The translations under genes were made by a program, and so were the position numbers. The notes below the pieces were generated by a model that was not told the origin of the DNA, did not search any database, and was given only the letters and a program-made list of their open reading frames with translations. 64,000 nt of DNA from Dipteris shenzhenensis (Eukaryota > Polypodiophyta > Polypodiopsida > Gleicheniales): the NCBI GenBank assembly GCA_047967505.1, contig CM106539.1; one strand, written 5' to 3'. The number at the start of each line of letters is the position of its first letter. Within the stretch, counting starts at the first letter, position 1. Shown here in pieces: positions 55,836-64,000 of this stretch.

Positions 55836-56540
55836 TTACTAGAGAGAGGATAGCATATGTAGAGTATGCATGCACGTGTGCAAGCTCTTCTATTCTTCAT
55901 CATGGAGAAGAGTCTAGATGTAGGCATCTAGTTCAGTACTAGCCATTGGTCATTGTGCATCTTCGAAAGGCTGGGGATTGAACTTAGTTGTTTCAAGAAG
56001 TGGAGAGGTTTCGGGTGTTCGAGCAAATTCTGATGGGGGCTTTGTGAATGGTGAGGCTGGAACGCACTTGCTGACAATTTGGAGATCTTCATCCAGGGGT
56101 TTAAAAACCTTTTTGAGGCATTCGCACATGAGGATATGCACAAGTGAGCCACCAATTGTTAGAACCATTTCATTAGTAGAGAAACCAAAAGGAAGGTGGC
56201 GGTTAAGGAAATCAGTGCCGAGAACTCAATCAACTCCTTGAGATTTGAGTTGATAGAAATCAATAGTAGTAGGGTGGTTTGCAAGAGAGAATGCCATTTG
56301 AGAAGCAAACCATTTACATGCTACTAATCCTCCACCCATTGTTGAACCCTTCATCTATTCATGTTCTTCCAATAGTGAGATGGAAGGGCATGATATTTAC
56401 ATACATTAAATCCTGATCCTGTGTCAGCCAGGGCAATAAGGAAATAGGGGACAATTCCATCAGGTCGAATCTGGACATAGATAAGCCATGTTTTGATAGG
56501 ATTCTGGACCGGCGGAGGAGCGGGCTATTGGAAGAAGTCA
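55836..56540 (-). pseudogene. EPRV protease and linker, copy 7
   Basis: The motif DTGSGFNVCKYHALPSHYW is read near 56425 on the minus strand. The protease body is frameshifted, and a linker (MVLTIGGSLVHILMCECLKK from 56168) leads to RT. The intact equivalent lies at 61295-61690. Confidence 0.7.
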
Positions 56541-57660
56541 TGAAGAGACAGATGGGCCAGGTTCAATAGAAGGGGGAGAGTATAGTGTACACTGGGTAAG
56601 ATGTTCACTAAGTTTGTGATCTAAGGAGTTGATGGAGGTTTGGAGTTTTGGGCAGTTATCTCTAATTAGCTTAAGATGTACACGAAGACCATAGATGCTA
56701 ATACCTAAGCTTTCAAACTGATCAAAACAAGCAAGATGTGAAGGAGGCGGAGCAGGAGTGGAGAGAGTATGAACAGGGGTTATCCAAAATGTAGGAGGAA
56801 GGAAACTGGCAGAGTCATGGACACTATGTGGAGGACCGAAAGGCAGATGGTCCTGAATATAGGCCTGCACAGGGAAACCTATACATGGGAGAAACAGAAG
56901 GAGCTAGAGAAGAATCGAAGAGTTGTTCAAAAGTTTCAAAATTGCGAGTATGGAAGCTGTGACGGAAACCTCTACCTCTTGCACAGCCTCTCTTGGAGCT
57001 ACACCCAACTACTGCTGGGACATAGACCTCAAGAAGAGCGGGCTTTTCAAGAGCATCATCACCAAGCTCAGAGGATATGTTGATGTCTATATGGAGAGGG
57101 CCTCAGTGGTGAGGATAGTTCATGAAACTATAGACATTTGGATCATCCTCATCAGAGCGGATTGAATACAGATAGTCATTAGAGGCATAATAAGAATCAT
57201 CGTGCTTGAGCTGGCAATGGAGGCACTGTGGAGTATCTAATTCTGAACATTCAAGAAGAGACTCATCTGTCACGCCTTGAGAAACCACTTCCCAGTTGTT
57301 CGGATGATTGACCATTGCAAAGAAACCCTTTAATTGGCATTGCTGAGAGTTGCGAGGCTGCTCAGGACAATCGCAAGAAAAATGACCGTTTTTCTCGCAT
57401 ATAAAACAGTTAGATGAAGAGGATTTATGGGTGCCACCAAATTGGCAGCGGCGAAGAAACCGTTGAGGTTGGTGAGGATAGCAACGGTGCCAGCGGAGCT
57501 TGCAAACTTTGGGAAAGGTGGAAGAACCACAAGAGCATTTGGAAGAGCGGTGCTTGGAATAGCGGGAACGGTGGGAGGAGTGAGTAGCGACAGAGGAGGA
57601 AGGGCAAAAATTTTGGTGGGCAACAAATTGTTCACATTGTCGGTGGATATACACCTTGGA
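56541..57660 (-). pseudogene. EPRV coat protein with zinc knuckle, copy 7
   Basis: Open for 183 codons (57654-57103): a basic Arg/Ser/His-rich region, CFICEKNGHFSCDC at 57408-57367, GFFAMVNHPNNWEVVSQGVT, and an acidic segment ending NYPHH. The tail continues with shifts to RDNCPKLQTSINSLDHKLSE (near 56650), the conserved pre-protease block. The knuckle spacing C-x2-C-x4-H-x4-C is intact. Confidence 0.75.
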
Positions 57661-58318
57661 TCATCTGAAATAAATTGGCAAAATTAAAATCTGCAATTGT
57701 CTTGTGTACCTCAATAGGCTTACTATCAATATTGATAATTTTGGTCTGGGCTTCAATTAGCGCCATGACTGCTTTGCCTAATCGATGACAAAGGCTATAT
57801 AAGTGATGGTGTTTGGCAGACGTATCTGCAAAGATACTTGCACGATAGACCAGTTGTTGGACATGGATGTTGTAGGCTTCTAACTGAAAGAGATCACAAA
57901 GTTTGAGCACCGAGAACTCATTGGAAGCTTGTGCATGGTCATCAGTGAATGTCGATAGAAATTGATTTGAGATAGCCGCAATAAGAGCATCAGGAGCATT
58001 CAATTGGTGGTTGCCATCCACACTTGCAAAGATTTGCTCTTTTGATTCATTGGATAAGAATTTCCCACCAATTGGCAATTACCCCAGTAAAACCCTTAGT
58101 TGTTTCAACAGCAGCATCTCTCGAGTTCCATCGATAGAAGGTACAAGAGACATCATATGTCCATAGAAATTTTTTAAAATGTCTTTCATGGCCTGAGGGG
58201 AAGTAGCATCAATATTCAAAATATACACATCATTTAAGATCCGCTTGCTCATTGAGATCGCCATCAATAAAGTGGGTTTGGAACTCACCACGGATAAATT
58301 GGGCTCCTGGTGAATCAT
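57632..58318 (-). pseudogene. EPRV gag N-terminal region, copy 7
   Basis: Two open stretches in one neighbourhood, 58318-58079 (LLMAISMSKRILNDVYILNI) and 58078-57632 (ISNQFLSTFTDDHAQASNEF, YSLCHRLGKAVMALIEAQTK, DFNFANLFQMIQGVYPP). The second block recurs at 59890-60050. Predicted largely helical by composition; no enzyme motif. Between 58319 and 58640 I see only leader sequence. Confidence 0.6.
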
Positions 58319-58639
58319 AGAAAGTGGTTCCTTACCACGCCAGGGTTACTGCTATTGGGACTGCTATGAAGGCGGTGCCAAAAGCTGGGAGAGGAAGCGT
58401 GGATGAAACAAACGTCAACTAGAAACTCGATAGGGAGAGAAGAGCGGGAGAGCAGGGAAGAGTGAGCAGAAGCAAAGAAGAGTTCGTAAGAGACTCACAA
58501 AGGAATATCAGCAGATGGAAAGAGGAAATATGGAGAAGGCATGCGAAGAGTGCAAGGAACTGAAAACAAGGAGGCTTGGAAGTTGGAAGTATATTAAATA
58601 TGGCTGAAGATACAAGAGCTCTCGAAGGCAGCCTTGAGA

Positions 58640-58900
58640 ATGAGCCAAGGGTGCCCTTATATAGCAAGGGGTGAGTGGCTGTCTTTATCGCACATCCAAG
58701 AGTGGAGCACTAAGTATAGTGTTTGTGCACTGAGGTAGTGGTTGTACTACATCATCTTTGTACATATGATAGGACATAAAGGTGAAGGTCTTACCTGGGA
58801 CTACAAGCAGTGTCTAATCACCCAGAGAATATTTCAACATGGTCATGATGAAGGTCTTATCCAATGTGGACAGTGTCTAATCATCATGACTAGGAGATAA
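58640..58900 (-). promoter_or_regulatory. EPRV intergenic promoter, copy 4 (second lineage)
   Basis: Minus strand: inverted repeat GTCATGATGA...TCATCATGAC (about 58844-58892), GATTAGACACTG modules ending TAAGACCTTCA, and TATATAAG (about 58657-58664) followed by GGCACCC-TTGGCTCA. It keeps the same order as in the first lineage although the coding regions have diverged. Confidence 0.6.
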
Positions 58901-59264
58901 GCATATAGTCCCAGGCCCATTTCTTGTGGGCAGCCCAAAAAGGTGCACCTTCATAGGATAGCATGTCAGGAAGGACATTAGTGCTACCTTTCTTCCATTT
59001 GATAGTGAAATCATACATGGTGAAGAATTCTTGCCATCTATGATCTAGCAAGGCGGCCTCTTCCGATTTGTTTGTCAATGCGTCTCATGCAGAAAGTTTT
59101 GAAATTTTGATTATCGATGCGCACGATGAAATCTCGATTAAGGATGAAGAGCTCAAGCTTTTGGATGGCACGTTTTACTACAAGGATTTTCTTTTCTATA
59201 GAGTGATAGTTTAGTTCAACTCCTTGGAACATGCTTGATTGAAAAGCACAGATGATTTCCCCAA
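58890..59264 (-). pseudogene. EPRV RNase H end, copy 8
   Basis: Minus strand: VELNYHSIEKKILVVKRAIQ from 59225, RIDNQNFKTF near 59110, KQIGRGRLARS, then after a stop NVLPDMLSYEGAPFW near 58975. It lies upstream of the promoter at 58640-58900, so copy 8 and copy 7 are in tandem on the minus strand. It is cut near 59264 by a plus-strand copy. Confidence 0.75.
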
Positions 59265-60600
59265 TTCCAAATTGAGGACGCCCCTTCTAAAGCTTTGATC
59301 CGCAGGCATTTCTACCATGAGCATGGCAAACGAGTAATGCATTTGTCTTTTCCTGCCTCCTCTCGTGTATCTATTGTAGGAATTCCAACTGATGAACATG
59401 GAGGCACTTTAGAAGCCACGCTGCCTCCTAAAAAAGCAAAAGCCATTCAAGACTGGGTTGCATCCACTGCTGCTGATTCCCTGCAGACACTAGCTTACAC
59501 TACAGGCGATCGACAACAGTAAATCATTAGCCCCAGTCGCATTCCAATTTTGATAGTGTGACTGCATTTGAACGTCTACATCCGATGCTCATGCTCCGAC
59601 CAATCCATTAGCCTAAAGCTTCTGGGTTCCAAGCTACCTCTGAAGATGGGTCTCTCAAATCAGTGTATGGTCCGTATGCGCTCACTGATAAAGATGATGA
59701 TACCATGCCCGTAGAGCAGCAACAGCTCAACTGGTGTAATTCCCACAACATCGCTACACAAGCCTGCCTCGATGCTTGCTATGTCACGCTCTACGATCTC
59801 CAATTGGCAGTTGGTAAGCTTGACCGAAACATCCATAATGTTCTCAATGAATTACAAAATCTTCAGTCTGGTTCTGCTTCCTCATCACGCCACTACTTAT
59901 ACAACCTTCCTCATCGATTAGGCGAAACGGTCATGGTGCTGATTGAAGCACAAACCAAAATTATCAATATTGATAACAAGCCTACTAAGGTACAGAAGAC
60001 AGTTGCAGATTTTACTTTTGCCAATTTCTTTCAGATGATCCAAGTGCATATCCACCCACAATGTTCAGAGTATTATCTCCGACCACTTGTGAACAATTTG
60101 TTGGCCACCAAAATTTTTGCCCTTCCTCGTTTGTTGCTACTCGCTCCTCCCGCCGTTCCTACTATCCAAGCACCACTCTTCCAAATGCTCTTGTGGTTCT
60201 TCCACCTTTGCCAAAGTTCACAAGCTCCACTGGTGCTGCCGGTATCCTCACCAACCTCAATGGTTTCTTTGCCGCCACTGATTTGGTGGCACCCAGAAAT
60301 CCTCTTCATCCGACTGTTTTATCTGTGGGAAAAAGGGTCATTTTTCCCGTGACTGTCCTGAGCAGCCTCGCAACTCTCAGCAATGCCAATTAAAGGGTTT
60401 CTTTGCAATGTTTAATCATCCGGACAATTGGGAAGAGGTTTCTCAAGGCGTGACAGATGAGTCTCTTCTTGAATGTTTGGAATCAGATACTCTGCAGTGC
60501 CTCCACTACCAGCTCAAGCACGATGATTCTTATTATGCCTCTAATGACTATCTGTATTCAGTCCGTTCTGATGAGGACGATCCAAAGTCTATAGTTTCAT
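59265..60600 (+). pseudogene. EPRV gag and zinc knuckle, copy 9
   Basis: Starts within a block FYHEHGKRVMHLSFPASSRV (near 59310). LHPMLMLRPIH near 59580 matches the first cluster near 5155. An open stretch 59663-60352 has LYDLQLAVGKLDRNIHNVLN and YNLPHRLGETVMVLIEAQTK. Zinc knuckle CFICGKKGHFSRDC at 60315-60356 in the +1 frame, then GFFAMFNHPDNWEEVSQGVT. One frameshift near 60070 and one near 60590. Confidence 0.72.
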
Positions 60601-61294
60601 GAACTATCCTCACCACCGAGGCCCTCTTTGCATTGACATCGACATATCCTCTGAGTCTGATGATTATGCTCTTGAAGAGCCCCCTCTTCCTGAGGCGTGT
60701 GTCCTAGTAGCAGTTGGGTGTAGCTCCAATAGAGGCCATGCAAGAGGTAGAGGTTTTCATCACACTTTCCATACTCATGATTTTGAAACTTTTGAAGAAC
60801 TCTCTGATTCTTCTCTAGCTCCTTCTGTTTCTCCCATGTATAGGTTTCCCCCTACAAGCCAATATTCAGGTACCATTTGTCTTTTGTCCTCCACATAGTG
60901 TCCATGATTCTTCAAGTTTTTGTCCTCCTCCATTTTGGAGAACCCCTGTTCATACTCTCTCTCCACTCCTGCTCCGCATCCTCCACATCTTGCCTGTTTT
61001 GATCAGTTTGAAAGCTTAGCTATCAGCATCGATGGTCTTCGTGTACATCTTAAGCTGATTACAGATAACTACCAAAAACTCCAAACCTCCATCCACTCCT
61101 TAGATTGCAAAGTTAGTGAACATCTTACCTAGTGTACACTATACTCTCCCCCTTTTGTTGAACCTGGCCCGTCAGTCTTCTCTCTTCATGACTTCTTCCA
61201 ATAGCCTGCTCCTCTGGTCTGTAATCCTATGAAAACATAGCTTATCCATGTCCAGATTCGACCTGATGGAATTGTTCCCTATTTCCTTATTGCT
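60601..61294 (+). pseudogene. EPRV coat-protein tail, copy 9
   Basis: Acidic segment, ARGRGFHHTFHTHDFETFEE near 60745, a Pro/Ser region, then ITDNYQKLQTSIHSLDCKVS near 61057. Frameshifts near 60895 and stops near 61130 and 61200. Confidence 0.65.
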
Positions 61295-61690
61295 GTGGTT
61301 GACACAGGATCAGAATTTAATGTATGTAAATATCATGCCCTTCCATCTCACTACTGGCAGGCTCTAGAAGAACATGAACAGATGAAGGGTTCAACGATGG
61401 GTGGAGGATTAGTAGCACATAGACGGTTTGCTTCTCAAATGGCAATCTCTCTTGCAAGGCACCCTACTACTATTGATTTCTATCAACTCGAATCCCAAGG
61501 AGTTGATTTAGTTATCGGCACTAATTTCCTTAACCACCAACTTCCTTTTGGTTTCTCTACTAATGAAATGGTTCTTACAATTGGTGGCTCACTTGTGCAT
61601 ATCCCTGCACATGAATGCCTCAAAAAGGTGCTTAAACCCCTGGCTGAAGATCTCCAAATTGTCAGCAAGTGCTTACAAATTGGGCCTCCC
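61295..61690 (+). pseudogene. EPRV protease, copy 9, open
   Basis: Best preserved protease in the window. VVDTGSEFNVCKYHALPSHY at the start (DTGS at 61301-61312), GGGLVAHRRFASQMAISLAR, GVDLVIGTNFLNHQLPFGFS, and the linker MVLTIGGSLVHIPAHECLKK. Retropepsin-like; it would process the polyprotein. The frame stays open to 61825, but from about 61690 the sequence no longer matches other copies and RT does not follow. The copy is cut here. Confidence 0.75.
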
Positions 61691-61977
61691 ATGATTCAAC
61701 ACCCCCTGCTCCAAAATGCACGCTTCCATATTGCTCCATTTGGATCCTTCATGCCTCCACATGCTGCAGACTGGGTTCCTCCTTCGCTGACTTCATTGAA
61801 TTACCAACGTGCTGTACGAGACTGAGAAGGCTACGCCAAACCTAGAAGTTCTCCTCTAGACCTTCGATGGCCTTTGCATTGTTGGTGATTGGTTCAAGAG
61901 ACGTTAGGAGATCATGGAGAAGGAACACCTATTTCATTAATTTTGGACTTTTTTTGTTGTTTTTGGATGAAGCCCAA

Positions 61978-62080
61978 AAATCCTTCCCAAATGAAAAGTT
62001 TACTTTGTGAAAATATCCTTCCCAAATCAAAATTTCACTTTGTGAAAATATCCTTCCCGAATCAAAAGTTCACTTTGTGG
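61978..62080 (+). repeat. About 34-bp tandem repeat, three copies
   Basis: TCCTTCCCAAATCAAAAGTT followed by CACTTTGTGAAAATA, three times with small changes. The next 760 bases (62081-62840) are AT-rich with no supported gene; a short minus frame at 62629-62423 has no recognisable domain. Confidence 0.8.
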
Positions 62081-62840
62081 CACTATCATATTCACATAAA
62101 AATTTTGTTTTTTTAATCTATACTTTTGCACTAACATGCAAGAATTTGAAATAATCCTACTTTAGAAATTCTAGCTATTCCTAAGTTATTTATTAATTTA
62201 ATTAATTTTATCATTTTTCCTTAACGTGATAAATTTATAAATCCATGAAAGGAGACTTAAATATTTCATGTAAATAACATTGTCACTCATAATATGCACA
62301 AATTTAAAACTTTTAATAAATAGAAAAAAGACATGATGCCATAAGACCCAAGTTTTGTATTGAACCAAAGAATTATAATAGCAATTATAGCTATCATATG
62401 TTTACATTAAGAAACGTTGCTCTCAGCTGGAGTCTTTGTATAAAATAATATAGATTGAACATATGTTTACAAAATTGTTGCTCTTAAAAAGCCTGAATCC
62501 GTGCCATCTACATTGACTCCCCGTTGTCTTATTGCTCAATGTGACAGTTGCTTGCCAAGAGCCTATCTCCCTGTTGTTTTGCCAAGCCTTGCCCCTTGGG
62601 TGACATCTAGTGCATAATTTGGCTCTCATTTGACATAGGAGGTGATGACTCAGTACAGTTGCACCTAGTCTAATATATGATTATAATTGTCAATTGGCTT
62701 CTTGGCTAGTACCCAAATTCAATCCTTCAATAGACTTCAATACAAAGCTTTAATCATGGACATTCTTCATTTGTGCTATCTCCTTCTACTTCCTCCATGG
62801 CGAGCATCCTTAAAAATTCGTGTATATGCAAAATACTTTG

Positions 62841-64000
62841 CTATGGTATTTTTATTTTTCCTTCTACCTCATATCCCATGCGCTTCTTTGAATTCTTTGC
62901 CCTTGAATTCCAAGACACTATGATTGTATCCATCAAAACTTGTGAGACCAATTCATGATTTGGGACCCAATCCTTCACTATACAATTAGTATACAATGTG
63001 TTGTTACCCATATTTGCCTTCCTGCCCTTTGGCTCATACCATACCATTGTAAATGTTGTAGCTCTCCCTTGATCATCTCTTTGCACATCAACTACTTTTG
63101 CAACCGAAAACTTCACATTCTCATATTCATCATCCGATGGCCAAACCACAACAAAACAATTGACCTCTATATCTACTTGTGGCATAAACTCTCTCTTCTT
63201 TGGTCCACAATATGGATATGGGAGTAATGATACAAATTCATTTTCAAAGACTGGAGCTGGGCGCAGATCATTATGAACATTTGGCCAAAATATATTGCAT
63301 TCTTCCTTGACATCCTTTGAGCCTCACATTCTCTCAAGGTCCTTTATTAATTTTCGTGTCTTGTTAATTATAGTGATAGTGTGTTCTCTCCAAGTAGGCT
63401 TCAAATCAGGATATCTCCGAAGCATTTCCTCTTTGTATGTAATAAATGCTTTTAATCCTTCTATTTCATAGTTAGACCTCTCATTGAATTCTTGTATAGG
63501 AGCCCATGTTGGATACCTTTCCTTGCTGGAAATTGAAGTTAAGAGACTATAAGGTTCTTCAGGTTCCCATTTTGTATCATGAGAATATTGTTGCCATTGC
63601 ATTACTAGTTTTTCATCCTTTTAAAAAAAATGAAAGTAGTGTGGATTGGTATGACTTGTCGATGCATCACCACCCATTTGTATGAAAGGTAGAATGAAGC
63701 TCTTCCAATCATACATTCTTTTGAACCTCTCACATACTGTACTTTCCTTACGACCACCAAATTGCCTCCCACATATTCTTACCAAGTCATCTATTGTCTC
63801 CACACCTTGCATTTAAGCTCTCTTGAGATTGTGCTAAAAACTTGATCGATATCCTCATGTGTATGCCCAACATACAGAAATCCACATTCGACCTCATTGA
63901 AGATTCGATGAGCAACTAGCATTGAGCAAAATGCAAACATGAGTACATTCTTATTTTCTTGCCAGCAATTATCAACTTGTATTCTCAAAGTCAATGGTAG
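62841..64000 (-). pseudogene. DDE-transposase-like gene (probably DUF7869 type), decayed, partial
   Basis: Read from the right edge on the minus strand. LRIQVDNCWQENKNVLMFAF and FLYVGHTHEDIDQVFSTISR (63990-63830) form the diagnostic D..N..NKN and GHTHEDID blocks. Then, after a +1 shift near 63810, IDDLVRICGRQFGGRK, a stop at 63619, WREHTITIINKTRKLIKDLE, a stop at 63321, and a tail with VAKVVDVQRDDQGRATTFTM and VWYEP ending at 62841. The N-terminal part lies beyond 64000. I place it in this family from memory of its motifs. Whether it is a transposon gene or a domesticated host gene cannot be told here. Confidence 0.6.

Overview
The window is repeat-dominated nuclear DNA from a land plant. Evidence for a plant: telomere-type CCCTAAA repeats, a plant-type 5S gene, an 18S-ITS1-5.8S-ITS2-26S fragment, LTR retrotransposons primed by initiator Met-tRNA, and copies resembling plant pararetroviruses (Caulimoviridae). 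The 5S sequence (CCGCAGTTAAGCG, GGGCCAGA) and the 5.8S motif GAATTGCAGAATTC look more like a fern, lycophyte or gymnosperm than a flowering plant. Both rRNA loci are decayed, so this placement is tentative. I see no intact host protein gene. Almost every coding stretch carries stops or frameshifts.

Layout. 1-549: Ty3/gypsy reverse transcriptase fragment. 550-14920: rearranged endogenous pararetrovirus (EPRV) copies, partly head to head, interrupted by a Ty1/copia element (Copia-1, 6476-11356) that lost its 3' end. 14921-19447: mosaic of Copia-1, EPRV, gypsy integrase and a second copia (Copia-2). From 15905 this mosaic is a segment, X, that recurs almost unchanged at 49938-53451. 19448-33279 and 35971-45496: two related families of non-autonomous LTR elements, here called A and B. 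Each has an unfamiliar protein with a shared N-terminal domain, an acidic stretch and C-terminal GWKxWPG boxes, but no protease, RT or integrase. A degenerate 5S gene and a GC-rich higher-order satellite (33280-35970) and a decayed 35S rDNA fragment (39668-42402) lie among them. 45497-47645: AT-rich tandem repeats and interstitial telomeric repeats. 48360-48987: end of a third copia with its LTR. 53350-61690: a second EPRV cluster, again with inverted copies. 62841-64000: decayed minus-strand gene with a DDE-transposase-like domain (probably DUF7869 type) running off the right edge.

Three patterns stand out. First, the A/B elements meet each other at one recurrent sequence, ACTAY^TATATGG, inside their own LTRs, giving LTR arrays separated by 5-bp ACTAY; one B element (21640-25915) has complete ends and a perfect ACTAC duplication. 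Second, A and B both keep in-frame GWKxWPG boxes with different spacers. Third, the 30.5 kb between the X copies is bracketed by a direct repeat of about 3.5 kb whose native flanks lie on opposite outer sides, as if a circle carrying X had integrated by homologous recombination (or as if the assembly were wrong). All boundaries were read by eye and may be off by a few bases.
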